Assembly: GCF_002902945.1 (NCBI RefSeq)
Contig: NZ_CP026104.1
Location: 310,001-374,000, forward strand
DNA: 64,000 nucleotides
Reading direction: 5' to 3'
Source of the DNA: Paraburkholderia caribensis
GTDB lineage: Bacteria > Pseudomonadota > Gammaproteobacteria > Burkholderiales > Burkholderiaceae
Both the position numbers and the translations under genes were made by a program. The notes below the pieces were generated by a model. It was not told the DNA's origin. It ran no database searches and saw only the letters and a list, made by a program, of their open reading frames with translations. Positions 1-8,546 of this stretch are shown in pieces (within the stretch, counting starts at the first letter, position 1; the number at the start of each line of letters is the position of its first letter).

Positions 1-2
1 AG

Positions 3-182
3 GCGTCGGCACACTGGCTGAGGCACACGGCCGGCTCGCACATGGCCGACCGTCAGGTGGATCTGCGGCACGTGCGCGACAACTTCGGGCATGCCTCGCT
101 GACGACGACGAGCATCTACCTGCACGTCGACGAAGATCGCCGGCATCAGGAAACCGACGAGAAACACCGCATCGACTGGTGA
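3..182 (+). CDS. Tyrosine recombinase (phage integrase family), C-terminal end only
   Basis: The window opens inside this gene; the frame is open from base 3 to the TGA at 180-182, giving 59 residues. Visible are the HWLRHT box (the H-x-x-R pair of tyrosine recombinases), a GHASLTTT segment and SIYLH, whose tyrosine should be the DNA-cleaving nucleophile. These enzymes carry out site-specific strand exchange, for instance in integration of mobile elements or dimer resolution. The 5' part is off the window, so whether the gene is intact cannot be judged. It is unrelated in detail to the broken recombinase at 26365-26990. Confidence 0.85.
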   Translation, partial: ASAHWLRHTAGSHMADRQVDLRHVRDNFGHASLTTTSIYLHVDEDRRHQETDEKHRIDW

Positions 183-273
183 CCGATGGACGGTCAGTTG
201 AACCGTGATCGAGGTCCCGGCCGGAAGGCCTTCGGCGCAATCCGCAAGTCACAGCGCGTATGCCAGAATTCGG

Positions 274-576
274 ATGACATATCTGAACAACGCAGTCTCT
301 TCAGCCATGGAAACGATCGAATCTGAACCGCAGGTCACCGCGAATCGCCGCGGTGTAGCGTTCACCCTTGTGCACCAGGGACGTCCTGTCGAATGCGTCG
401 TCACGACCGCTGCGCTCGAGGCCTGGTTCTGGCTCGAGCCACGGGCCACCGAGGCGCGGATGCTGAAAACGTTCAGCGACGGCTACCGGCGCATCCGCGC
501 CATCGCCGAACGCAGGCTGCTGGCCCATCCAGCCACGACGCTCGAACTGACGCCGGAGGACTTCGCACGGCCCTGA
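274..576 (+). CDS. Small DUF1488-like protein
   Basis: This is a protein of about 100 residues. The frame is open from 205, but the ATG at 274 gives a compact product, with another ATG at 307. The core reads GVAFTLVHQGRPVECVVTTAALE and continues with a tryptophan-containing helix, similar to the DUF1488 family, whose role is unknown. No signal peptide or membrane segment is visible. It follows the integrase tail by 91 bp on the same strand and may belong to the same mobile or accessory segment. The family assignment comes from pattern memory and is moderate; the coding nature is fairly clear from codon use. Confidence 0.5.
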   Translation: MTYLNNAVSSAMETIESEPQVTANRRGVAFTLVHQGRPVECVVTTAALEAWFWLEPRATEARMLKTFSDGYRRIRAIAERRLLAHPATTLELTPEDFARP

Positions 577-703
577 AGCCGGCAGGTGCAATCCGCTACC
601 CCGTCGACACTCACAGCCACAGAATCGTCAGTACCCCGCGCATCGCGTCGCGCAGGAGGCCGCGCCCTTCGTGCTTTCCTCCGCTGCCGCGCGCGGCGTC
701 ACA

Positions 704-1003
704 CTACGCGGCGTTGACGGCGTCCTTGAACGAGTTGCCGGCCGTAAACTTGACGGTCTTGGCCGCCGGGATGGTGATCGTCTCGCCCGTCGAGGGATTG
801 CGTCCGGTGCGCTCCGAACGGGCGCCCGTCGAAAACGATCCGAAGGCGATCAGTTGCACGGCCTCGCCACGTGTGACGGCGGATGTAACCGCCTCGAGAA
901 TCGCGTCAAGGGCTTCGCCTTCGCCTTCGCCTGTGCTGGCTTTGCTTTCGCCCGTGCTGGCAGCGACTGCGTCGATGAGTTCCTGCCGACGGGCGGGAGC
1001 GAT
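704..1003 (-). CDS. HU-family DNA-binding protein with no conventional start codon
   Basis: The minus strand reads an HU/IHF-like protein: RRQELIDAVAASTGES near the N-terminus, the DNA-arm segment FGSFSTGARSERTGRNP, and the closing AAKTVKFTAGNSFKDAV before TAG. HU proteins bend and compact DNA as dimers. Between the upstream in-frame stop (about 1067) and the conserved body there is no ATG, GTG or TTG. The position where HU proteins normally start carries ATC (1001-1003), preceded by a purine-rich AGGGAAGG. A GEGEGE stretch makes it slightly longer than usual, from a small repeat of TTCGCC. It is either a gene with a mutated start (silent) or one using a rare ATC start. Confidence 0.65.
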   Translation of the reverse strand: MAPARRQELIDAVAASTGESKASTGEGEGEALDAILEAVTSAVTRGEAVQLIAFGSFSTGARSERTGRNPSTGETITIPAAKTVKFTAGNSFKDAVNAA

Positions 1004-1166
1004 GGCCCTTCCCTGCTCGCTGGGGTCTTGGCGGAGCTGGGTTCGAGGCCGATTCGTGCCAGACAGTTAGTTGCGCATTGCTTTGACCAACATGGCCGGT
1101 GCCGCTGTATGATCCGGCTGCACCGGTGCCCTTCTGGCCCGGGCGCCTACCAGAGGAAACGACACC

Positions 1167-1620
1167 ATGCGCCGAGCCCGACGCATCTCGGCGCGACATT
1201 CGCCCGTGCACGGCACAGGGCTGTTCGCCCTCCAACCTATCGAGGCAGGCGAGCGCCTCATTGAACACAAGGGAGAAATCACCAGCTGGCGACGTGCGGC
1301 CGCGCGTCAGCGGTGGGAGGCCGGGGCACACGTTTGTTTTCGGCCTCTCAAACGGACGCGTCATTGACGGCAGCCGGGGCGGCAACAGCGCACGGTTTCT
1401 GAATCACGCGTGCGAAGCCAACTGCGAGGCCATCGAGGTGGGCGATCGCGTGTTCATTCACGCGCTCACTGCGATCAATCCCGGCGAGGAGCTGTTTATC
1501 GACTATGGCCTTGTCATTGATGGCGAAATCAGCGACGAGATCCGGGCGCAGTACGCATGTCATTGCGCCGCGCTCGCCTGCCGGCGGTCAATGATCGGCG
1601 GTGGCGTCCTTTCCACGTAA
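1167..1620 (+). pseudogene. SET-domain protein gene broken by a single-base frameshift
   Basis: The first frame (from 1167) encodes a SET domain N-terminus: SPVHGTGLFALQPIEAGERLIE followed by an SWRRAAARQRWEAG stretch. The second half lies in another frame: HTFVFGLSNGRVID, then the SET core GGNSARFLNHACEANCE and GEELFIDYG, ending at 1620. The switch falls at the run of four Gs near 1322-1326; removing one G joins the halves. Bacterial SET proteins are lysine methyltransferases. The NHxCxxNC and ELxxDYG motifs that bind S-adenosylmethionine are intact, so the break looks recent, or it could be a sequencing error in a homopolymer. Confidence 0.8.
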
Positions 1621-1990
1621 GCAGAGTAGCGAACTCAGGCGCGAGCGTGCCGACGGACGGATGCTCGCTTCCCGCCAGGTCGACCGGGTCACCATGGTGT
1701 TAGCGACTCGTCAGTGGATGCCTCATGTCGACCCTGAGCCGACCTTCGGAATTCTCCCCCCTCAATGACTGCTTCGAGAGTGCAACCAGACACTGAGTTG
1801 GTGATGAGGGCCGCCTGACTCAGGGATTTTCGGATCAAGGCGCGCCGCTTGAGTCGATCAGCAAGCAATGGGCGGACTCGTGCGGGAACCATGCCGAAGA
1901 CACTATCAATGTCTCAGGTGCAGTCAAGAGTGGGTCCAATTATCCAACGCTCTGACGAACACCGCCTGATGAACGCTTTCGGCGCGTTTT
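1621..1990. other. Intergenic stretch without a convincing gene
   Basis: About 370 bp lie between the SET pseudogene and the AraC gene. A 67-codon minus-strand frame at 1689-1892 is open but has no recognisable motif or ribosome site, so it is not called. No repeat or hairpin stood out. Confidence 0.4.
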
Positions 1991-2878
1991 TTACGCGCGC
2001 CTGATTTCCTGTGTGGCTTTCGCAAGGTCTTTTGAGGGCGGCAGACCGAACAGGCGAGCATATTCCCGGCTGAACTGGTTTGGACTTTCGTACCCGACGC
2101 CAAATGCGATCGACGTTGCGCTTCCCTGCCCCGAGATCAGTTGCGACCGCGCGTGCAGCAACCGGATACGCTTCTGGTACTGCAACGGGCTCAGCGCCGT
2201 CACCGCCTTGAAATGGCGATGAAACGCCGACACGCTCAACGCTGCCATGTCGGCCAGTGACTCCACTCTGATCTGTTCGGTAAAGTTGCGTCGTATCCAG
2301 TCGATTGCGACACCGATCCGCGCTAGCGCCGTATCCGGCGATGCAATATCCCGCAGCATCCATCCAAGCGGTCCCTGAAGCACCCGGAACAGAATCTCCC
2401 GCTCGTAGGCGGGAGCGAGCACCGCGATCTCGTCCGGCCGCTCCATCAGCCGGAGCATTCGAATCCAGGCATCGAGAAGTTCCTCGTTGACCGGCGCAAC
2501 CGAAAACCCCGAACCGAAAAGTGTGCTGCAGACCTGCACCGGCAAATCGCGGATGAGCGCGGCGACGATAGCGGAGTCGAGCGTCAGGCTGACCGCCAGA
2601 TACGGTTCGCCGGTCGCGGCCGGGTGGACCGATCCAACGGCCGGCAGGTCGACCGACATGACGAAGTAAGTCGCCGGGTCATAACGAAAGGTCCGGTCGC
2701 CGACCGTCATCGTTTTGGACCCGGTCAGGATCAGGTTGACCATGGGATCGTAGACGGCGGCGAGTTGATGCTCCGGGATTTCACCCTGGACCATGGCAAC
2801 ACGCGGAATGCCCGTTTCCGTGCGCCTGTTCTCTGCCCTCGCGGCCAATGCTCTGAGTTCCTGCAGTTGTTTTTCCAT
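1991..2878 (-). CDS. AraC-family transcriptional regulator (AraC_N type)
   Basis: This 295-residue regulator has an N-terminal cupin-like effector domain of the AraC_N type (roughly residues 15-170; IPEHQLAAVYDPMVNLIL and TFRYDPATYFVMS are typical) and a C-terminal double helix-turn-helix (about 190-285). The latter contains ALSVSAFHRHFKAVT and GYESPNQFSREYARLFG, the hallmark second helix-turn-helix. It reads divergently from the SDR-led operon at 3013, with 134 bp between them, so it is the obvious candidate regulator of that operon, probably responding to a small organic molecule. The effector cannot be predicted from sequence. Confidence 0.93.
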   Translation of the reverse strand: MEKQLQELRALAARAENRRTETGIPRVAMVQGEIPEHQLAAVYDPMVNLILTGSKTMTVGDRTFRYDPATYFVMSVDLPAVGSVHPAATGEPYLAVSLTLDSAIVAALIRDLPVQVCSTLFGSGFSVAPVNEELLDAWIRMLRLMERPDEIAVLAPAYEREILFRVLQGPLGWMLRDIASPDTALARIGVAIDWIRRNFTEQIRVESLADMAALSVSAFHRHFKAVTALSPLQYQKRIRLLHARSQLISGQGSATSIAFGVGYESPNQFSREYARLFGLPPSKDLAKATQEIRRA

Positions 2879-3012
2879 CGTCCGACGCTAACAGAGGCCG
2901 TCGGAGCATGCAATGTAAAAGCAGAAATAGGCAAGTTTCAAGGAGTATCGGGTGAGTGTGCGATGACTCATACCCGTAGTCTCTTCACATCTGAAACAAA
3001 CCGGAGAGACGC

Positions 3013-3756
3013 ATGAAAATTGCCATCGTGACGGGAGGCAGCCGCGGCCTCGGGGCCAGTACCGCAGTCGAATGCGCGAAGCGCGGCATCGGCGTGATCG
3101 TCACTTACAACCGCAACCGGGAGAAAGCGGAAGACGCGGTGAGGGCCATCGCCGCGATTGGCGGGAAGGCCGCCGCCCTCAAGCTCGATGTCGGCAATAG
3201 CCGCTCGTTTCCAGAATTCCGCAAGGCGGTTGCCACGCAACTAAAAGCCATCTGGAGCCGGGAGACTTTCGACTTCCTCGTCAACAACGCCGGGTATGGG
3301 CTCTATGCGCCGATTCCCGATGTCACCGAGGAGCAGTTCGACAGCCTGTTCGACGTTCATCTCAAGGGGCCGTTCTTCCTGACCCAGGCTCTCCTGCCGC
3401 TGATCGAAGACGGCGGTCACGTCGTCAACGTCACCAGCGCGACCAGCCGCGTCGCCACCGCCGGCGTGGCGCCGTATGCCGCCTTCAAAGGCGGCCTGCA
3501 GGTCCTGACGCGCTACATGGCCAAGGAATTCGGTGAGCGCCGGATCAGGGCGAACTCCATCGCTCCGGGCGCGATCCGCACGGAGCTGGGCGGCGGACTG
3601 AGCGACGAATTCGAGGCCATGCTTGCGGGTCAGACCGCGCTGGGCCGCGTCGGTGAGCCGGACGACGTAGGCGGGGTCATCGCCAGCCTGCTGTCCGACG
3701 AGAATCGCTGGATCAACGCGCAGAACATCGAAGTAGCAGGCGGCTACATCATCTGA
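3013..3756 (+). CDS. SDR-family NAD(P)-dependent oxidoreductase
   Basis: This is a 247-residue classical short-chain dehydrogenase/reductase. The cofactor loop TGGSRGLG is at residues 7-14, NNAG at 91-94, and the catalytic Ser142, Tyr155 and Lys159 (YAAFK) are present. A GGAGAG ribosome site lies just before the ATG. It is the first gene of a tight run (3013-6051) facing the AraC regulator. The substrate is unknown. The neighbours (a VOC fold, a saccharopine-reductase-like enzyme, two NTF2-like folds) suggest modification or detoxification of a small polar or aromatic molecule. Confidence 0.93.
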   Translation: MKIAIVTGGSRGLGASTAVECAKRGIGVIVTYNRNREKAEDAVRAIAAIGGKAAALKLDVGNSRSFPEFRKAVATQLKAIWSRETFDFLVNNAGYGLYAPIPDVTEEQFDSLFDVHLKGPFFLTQALLPLIEDGGHVVNVTSATSRVATAGVAPYAAFKGGLQVLTRYMAKEFGERRIRANSIAPGAIRTELGGGLSDEFEAMLAGQTALGRVGEPDDVGGVIASLLSDENRWINAQNIEVAGGYII

Positions 3757-3772
3757 TCGAGGAGAGAGCGCC

Positions 3773-4168
3773 ATGCTCGACCATGTTTTCCTATCCGTGA
3801 GCGCTATCGACCGCTCGATTGCCTTCTACGAGAAGGCGCTGGCACCGCTCGGCATCGCCCATGCGATCGATTATGACGGCCGGCAAGGCCCTGCCGGCCA
3901 CCCTGATCTCAAGGGCTTCGGCGCGAACGGCCGCGTGTTCTTCTGGCTGCGTGAAGGGACGGTCGAAGGCCGTGCCGCCCATGTCGGCTTCATCGCCAAC
4001 GGCAGGAGTGAAGTCGATGCGGCCTTCGCGGCAGCGATGGCTGCGGGCGCCGCCGTAATCCATCCGCCCGGCCCGCAGCTTCACTACGACCCTCGCTACT
4101 ACGCGGCTCAGGTTCGCGACCCCGACGGCTACAGCCTCGAATTCGTCTACAAGGAATGGCAGCACTGA
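3773..4168 (+). CDS. VOC-family (glyoxalase/dioxygenase fold) protein
   Basis: This 131-residue protein of the vicinal-oxygen-chelate fold starts MLDHVFLSVSAIDRSIAFYE, which carries the usual first metal-ligand histidine (H4), and ends DPDGYSLEFVY, where the glutamate is the usual last ligand. Members include glyoxalase I, extradiol dioxygenases and fosfomycin or bleomycin resistance proteins. A strong GAGGAGAG ribosome site lies before the ATG. It sits 16 bp after the SDR and 1 bp before the next gene, so it is co-transcribed. The specific reaction is not assignable. Confidence 0.9.
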   Translation: MLDHVFLSVSAIDRSIAFYEKALAPLGIAHAIDYDGRQGPAGHPDLKGFGANGRVFFWLREGTVEGRAAHVGFIANGRSEVDAAFAAAMAAGAAVIHPPGPQLHYDPRYYAAQVRDPDGYSLEFVYKEWQH

Positions 4169-4169
4169 C

Positions 4170-5153
4170 ATGAAGAAGCTCATGATTTACGGCGCGACGG
4201 GATACACCGGCCGCATGGCCGCTGAATGCGCTTCGGCAGCGGGCACACCGCTAATCCTCGCAGGACGTACGGAGGCGGCACTCGTATCGCTCGCGGCTAG
4301 CCTCGGTGTCGAGTACCGGGTCTTTGCACTGGACGACAGCGCCTTGATCGATCGGTCGCTCGGCGACGTTGGCGTCCTTCTGAACTGCGCGGGTCCGTTC
4401 GCGAGCACCGCCGATGCCCTGATGAAAGCCAGCATCCGCCATGGCATCCACTATCTCGATGTCGCAGCCGAACTCGACGGTTGCCGTCGGGCCGAAGTGC
4501 TCGACGTCGACGCCAGGGCTGCCAGCGTCATGCTCCTGCCGGGCAGCGGAGGCAGCGTCGCCATGCTCGGCTGCCTCGCCGGGCACGCCGTTGCGAGAAC
4601 GAAGAATCCCGTAGCCATCCGGGTGGCCATGCATGTGTCAGGTGGCCTGTCGCGCGGCTCGGCCGTCAGCGCCATGAGCAGCGTAACCGTCGGCACTCTT
4701 GCGCGGGCCGCCGGGGAACTCGTTGCCCGGTCGACTGGCGTCATCCGCAAGCTCGACTTCGGCAGCGATGCGGTCGACTGCTTTCAGGTGACGCTTCCCG
4801 ATCTGATCACCATCTGGCGATCGACGAAGATTCCGGAGATTGAGACTTTCGTGCACGTAACGGGCGATGGCTTTCCGCAAGGCGATCTTTCGACACTTCC
4901 AGACGGACCGGACGAGCAGGAACGATTGGCCAACCGGTATCGGGCCGTCGTCGAGGTCGTCACTTCCGATGGCGAGGTCGTCCGATCGATCCCCGATACG
5001 GTCAACGGCTACACGTTCACCGCTATCGCTGCCGCCGAGGCAGGCCGGCGCGTTCTGGCCGGCGAGGCCGGTCCGGGTTTCCAGACGCCTGCGATGCTCT
5101 TCGGCAACGGCTTCGCCGAATCAATCGCCGACACCATCATCATCGACCTGTAA
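4170..5153 (+). CDS. Saccharopine dehydrogenase / trans-acting enoyl reductase-like protein
   Basis: This 327-residue protein has an N-terminal Rossmann fold (MIYGATGYTGRMAAECA, glycine-rich loop at residues 6-12) typical of the saccharopine-dehydrogenase-like NAD(P)-binding family, which includes mycobacterial trans-acting enoyl reductases. The body (LNCAGPF, HYLDVAAE, GSGGSVAMLG) matches these short family members rather than true lysine-pathway enzymes. It starts one base after the VOC stop, implying translational coupling. It likely reduces a C=C or C=N bond in the same pathway as the SDR; the substrate is unknown. Confidence 0.85.
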   Translation: MKKLMIYGATGYTGRMAAECASAAGTPLILAGRTEAALVSLAASLGVEYRVFALDDSALIDRSLGDVGVLLNCAGPFASTADALMKASIRHGIHYLDVAAELDGCRRAEVLDVDARAASVMLLPGSGGSVAMLGCLAGHAVARTKNPVAIRVAMHVSGGLSRGSAVSAMSSVTVGTLARAAGELVARSTGVIRKLDFGSDAVDCFQVTLPDLITIWRSTKIPEIETFVHVTGDGFPQGDLSTLPDGPDEQERLANRYRAVVEVVTSDGEVVRSIPDTVNGYTFTAIAAAEAGRRVLAGEAGPGFQTPAMLFGNGFAESIADTIIIDL

Positions 5154-5163
5154 GGACCAGCCC

Positions 5164-5490
5164 ATGCAGAAGCTCGTCGATACATTCATCCTCGCCACGA
5201 ATGCCTTCGATATCGAAGGTGCGCTGGCCCTCTTCACGTCCGATGCCGTCATCGACGACGTTTCGGTTGGCGACGCCTTCGTCGGCACCGAAGGAATTCG
5301 CCTTTACCTCGAACAGTTCTTCGTTGGTTATCAAACCGCCAGCAAGCTTCTGTCGATCGACCAGCGGGGCAACTCCGAAGCGCTCGTTCGCCTCGATTTC
5401 ACCGGCGACTTTGGTCACGAAACCGGCTGGCTCAAGATCACGACCAACTCCAACGGCCTCATCGAGCGCATCGATGCGGATCTCGTATAA
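5164..5490 (+). CDS. NTF2-like (SnoaL-type) small protein
   Basis: This 108-residue protein begins MQKLVDTFILATNAFDIEGALALFTSDAVIDD, the opening helix and strand of an NTF2/SnoaL fold. Members are small cyclases, isomerases, hydratases or binding proteins. The start at 5164 is chosen because AAGGA lies 7 bp upstream and the previous gene stops at 5153. The frame is open upstream but overlaps that gene. It is the fourth gene of the AraC-linked run. Confidence 0.85.
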   Translation: MQKLVDTFILATNAFDIEGALALFTSDAVIDDVSVGDAFVGTEGIRLYLEQFFVGYQTASKLLSIDQRGNSEALVRLDFTGDFGHETGWLKITTNSNGLIERIDADLV

Positions 5491-5580
5491 CCGTCGTACA
5501 GCACAGTTCACACGTGCAGGTGCGCCGATGCCGGGGACGGCTTCACGTCGAAGCCTCCGGAGCAACCAGAGACAAACACC

Positions 5581-6051
5581 ATGACCATGTCACCATCGCT
5601 GACCAACGAGGCTGCAGACAAGCTTGCAGTCGTCGATGCTCTCTATCGTTTTACCGCCGGCATCGATCTGCGCGACGAAAGTCTTCTATCGTCCTCTCTC
5701 GCAGAAAGCGCCGTGTCGGATTTTCGCCCGGCCGCCACTAAAGCCGGATTCGAATATCCGGTCATCGAGGGCAGAGACGTTATCGTCGCGGCCCTGACGA
5801 TGTCTCTCGCAACGCTGGATACCACGCACTCCGTTGCGAACCCGCGCGTCACGATCGATGGCGATAACGCGCGCATGGACGCACTCGTGGAAGCGCAGCA
5901 CGTTCCGCGTGACGATCCCACCCGGCATTATCTGATGAAGAACCGCTACGACGTCGAGCTGGCAAGAAGCGGCGACATCTGGGTCATCACGCGGAACACC
6001 GTCGACAACGTCTGGCGCTCCGGAGACCCAGCGGTTCTTTCTGTCGTATAG
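5581..6051 (+). CDS. Second NTF2-like / SnoaL-like protein
   Basis: This 156-residue protein has the SnoaL_4 pattern: ADKLAVVDALYRFTAGIDLRDE, then a conserved THSVANPRVTIDGDNARMDALVEAQH strand pair and a closing NTVDNVWRSGD. It lies 90 bp after the first NTF2-like gene on the same strand, but the two are not close copies. It may start at 5581 or 5587 (MTM); there is no strong ribosome site. The function is probably that of a small ring- or double-bond-modifying enzyme or binding protein in the same pathway, which is inferred only from context. Confidence 0.85.
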   Translation: MTMSPSLTNEAADKLAVVDALYRFTAGIDLRDESLLSSSLAESAVSDFRPAATKAGFEYPVIEGRDVIVAALTMSLATLDTTHSVANPRVTIDGDNARMDALVEAQHVPRDDPTRHYLMKNRYDVELARSGDIWVITRNTVDNVWRSGDPAVLSVV

Positions 6052-6071
6052 AAAGCTTCTGCAACTCTATC

Positions 6072-6278
6072 TTGCCGGGACATACGAACACACCTCTTAC
6101 GGCTGGAAATTTTGCTGGCGAATTCGGCGTGAAGCTACTCACCGGTACACCGCTCGGGCGGTTCGGTGAGCCCGAAGACATTGCACCGGTCGCGGTTTTC
6201 CTAGCCTCCCAGGCTTCGCACTGGGTAACGTGTGAATCGATCCGGGCCGCAGGTGGCGTGCGCGGAGTCGGATATTAA
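6072..6278 (+). pseudogene. C-terminal scrap of an SDR dehydrogenase
   Basis: A 68-codon frame opening with TTG encodes the last third of a short-chain dehydrogenase: PGHTNTPLTAGNF, TPLGRFGEPEDIAPVAVFLAS, and the terminal S-x-W-V-T-x-E-S-I-x-A-AGG. The cofactor loop and the Ser-Tyr-Lys site are missing, and nothing upstream in any frame continues the domain. It is a deletion remnant, most likely left when the region was rearranged next to the IS remnant at 7.3-8.5 kb. Confidence 0.8.
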
Positions 6279-6452
6279 GTGGTCGCGTTTATCGCCTTCG
6301 CGTGGCTCACCCTAATTCTTATTCGCAAGCCGATGGCCGGTTATGGAGTAAAGCTGACTTCCGAACGTCCGGCCGGCGAAGCAGATGAACGGCTGGTAAT
6401 GGCCGATCAGCGCCTGACCGGTGCTTCGGACCGCTCGTCGTGCCGCCGGGCA

Positions 6453-7151
6453 CTAATCCGTACCGCCGATAACTTTCGTTGTAAGCCAGCGCCTGGCTAT
6501 GTCTGTGCACTCAGATGGCCGCTCCAGCGTTGGGAAATGTCCGCATCCCTCCAGTGGCTCAAACTGGGCCTGTGGCATTGACGCGGCAATTCGACGGCCA
6601 ACTTCGGCAGGGACGAAGCGATCGGAGTTTCCCCATATGAGCAGCGTTGGAACCGTGCTCGCGGCAAGTGTCGACCATCGGTCCGAGCGGGTTAGCGTTG
6701 CGTCGGACTGCCGTGCGAACACATCCGCCCCGGTCTCGCGAGCCATCTGAATAAACGCTGCCTTTGCATCAGCATCCCCAGAGGGGATAGCGTTCTCCGC
6801 GAATTCCGCGATGACGGCTTCATGCTCGCCAGCCCGAATTCTCCAACTGGTTGACCGGACTGCATCCGGAAATGGGTGTACTCCCGGGTGACAATTCATC
6901 AGCCAGAGCCCCCGTAGACGCTCAGGTGCGGACCCCAACACTTCCATGGCAAGGCAACCACCGTAGGCCGTGCCCGCAAGCACAAAGGGGCCATCGATTG
7001 AGGCAAGAAGGCTCTGGGCGCTTTCCGCGAACGTTGAACCGGACAGCACCGATACAGACGGTGAGACGAGATCGGCCAAACCCTCAAGCTGATGGGCATA
7101 CATGCGCCCATCACACGGCATTGCGGGCAAGAAGACAAGCGGTAGTGGCAT
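6453..7151 (-). CDS. Alpha/beta-hydrolase-fold protein with Ala in place of the nucleophile Ser
   Basis: This 232-residue alpha/beta hydrolase has the acid-loop region GNSDRFVP (about 175) and the catalytic His in GCGHFPTLERP (about 205). The nucleophile elbow, normally G-x-S-x-G, reads G-T-A-Y-G-G at residues 60-65; codon 62 is GCC (Ala), a single-base change from TCC (Ser). It may therefore be catalytically dead, use another mechanism, or be decaying. Family members hydrolyse esters, lactones or C-C bonds. It faces convergently toward the SDR scrap. No clear ribosome site precedes the ATG. Confidence 0.85.
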   Translation of the reverse strand: MPLPLVFLPAMPCDGRMYAHQLEGLADLVSPSVSVLSGSTFAESAQSLLASIDGPFVLAGTAYGGCLAMEVLGSAPERLRGLWLMNCHPGVHPFPDAVRSTSWRIRAGEHEAVIAEFAENAIPSGDADAKAAFIQMARETGADVFARQSDATLTRSDRWSTLAASTVPTLLIWGNSDRFVPAEVGRRIAASMPQAQFEPLEGCGHFPTLERPSECTDIARRWLTTKVIGGTD

Positions 7152-7217
7152 AACAGATATGCGAGAAGGTTTGAACGACCGCGGAGACGTGCCTGCATTG
7201 GCAACCCAAGCTGCAAA

Positions 7218-8399
7218 TTGTCACCGATTCAGGTCATTCGGTCGAATGTCCCTTCATGGCCGCGTAGAGGCAAGGCCATCTGCGATCTGCTCGCCGAAAA
7301 CCGGACGTTGAGCGTGGGCGGACAAGACCTCGGATATCCGAATTGGATGAAGCTGCTGTCCAGTGACATGGTGGCCATTGATGGTAGCAAGTTCAAGGCG
7401 TCAAACAGCCGCGACAGGAACTACACGGCTAGCAAGATCGGCAAGCGTCAGCAGAAGATCGAAGAAAGCGTGCAGCGGTATCTCGACCTGATTGCAACCG
7501 CAGACCGGACCAGTCCAACAGGTTTCGATGTGAAGACCGTTCGCCTATACGAGAAGATCGCCCGCTTGCGTCAGCAAATGCGTGAGCTCGCACAGATCAG
7601 GAAGCAATTAGAGAAGCAACCGGACAAACAGCTGTCGATGACGGATCCCGATGCACGCTCCATGGCAACAAGCGGAAAAGGCTCCGGCATAGTGGGCTAC
7701 AACGTTCAGGCAGCCGTAGACACGAAACATCATCTGATCGTTGAGCACGAGGTAACCAATGTCGGAAACGATCACGGACAACTGAGCAGAATGGCGATAG
7801 CTGCGAAGGACGCGATGGGCAGATCGAAGCTGAAGGTGGTGGCTGATCGGGGTTACTTCAGCGGGTCAGAGATACGTGCATGCGATCTGAACGACATCAG
7901 TGCGTATGTTCCCAAGCCACTCACCTCTGCATCCCGGAAGAAAGGCCTCTTCACCAAGGCCGACTTCGTCTACGTGGCAAAAAGCGACGTGTATCGATGC
8001 CCTGCGGGCGAGCGAGCCATTCATCGATTTACGACCGTTGAGCATGACATGAATCTGCGGGTTTATTGGCCAAGTGCCTGCCCGCGTTGTCCTATGAAGG
8101 AGCGATGTTCACCCAGCGACTATCGCCGCATCCGACGCTGGGAACACGAGAACACATTGGAAGCCATGCAGCGCCGGCTTGACCGGAAACCCGACGCAAT
8201 GACCATCCGCCGAAGTACCGTCGAGCATGTCTTCGGTACGCTGAAGCACTGGATGGGTCCTGCACACTTCCTGACCAGGACGCTCAGGCGAGTGAGTACG
8301 GAGATGAGCCTTCAGGTGTTGACCTACAACCTGAAGCGGGTCATGAACATACTTGGCATTGCGGGGACGTTGAAGGCCATGAAGATGGCCGGAAGCTAA
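7218..8399 (+). pseudogene. IS1182-family transposase, 5'-truncated
   Basis: From about residue 45 this frame aligns with the intact transposase at 37483-38922: VAIDGSKFKA (first catalytic Asp), DPDARSM, VGYNVQ-AVDTKHHLIVEHEVTN, VADRGY (second Asp) and TVEHVFGTLKHWMG (Glu). The first 140 or so residues of the normal N-terminal domain are missing or scrambled; the codons upstream of about 7346 only show a weak GKAI echo. The DDE core is intact, but the product probably cannot bind its ends. The two copies are diverged paralogues, not recent duplicates. Confidence 0.88.
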
Positions 8400-8530
8400 A
8401 GCCCCGAGGGGCTTTGTTGGGCTCGTGATGTTCGATTCGTGCAAACTCGTCGTATCAACCTCGATCAACCTGACCGGCAATCACCCGCTTAGCTGTAGAA
8501 ATGGAGTTTCCACACACTCTGGACCCGCTT
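7346..8530 (+). mobile_element. IS1182-family element remnant (right end retained)
   Basis: The element lost its left end. The right terminal repeat can be seen at about 8502-8530: read inward on the minus strand it shows CCAGAGTGTGTGGAAAC, resembling the ends of the intact copy at 37341 and 38988 (GACTGTGTCGAAAC, GATTGTGTCAAAAC). The true left limit is uncertain. Confidence 0.65.
8398..8415 (+). terminator. Hairpin at the end of the truncated IS1182 transposase
   Basis: AAAGCCC-CGAG-GGGCTTT forms a 7-bp stem with a 4-base loop, overlapping the stop codon and followed by a T-rich GTTG. This is a plausible intrinsic terminator. Confidence 0.6.
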
Positions 8531-8546
8531 CGGCCAGTCAGCACTA

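Noticed and set aside
1689..1892. 67-codon minus-strand frame
   Set aside because: Arg-rich composition expected by chance in high-GC DNA; no motif, no ribosome site.
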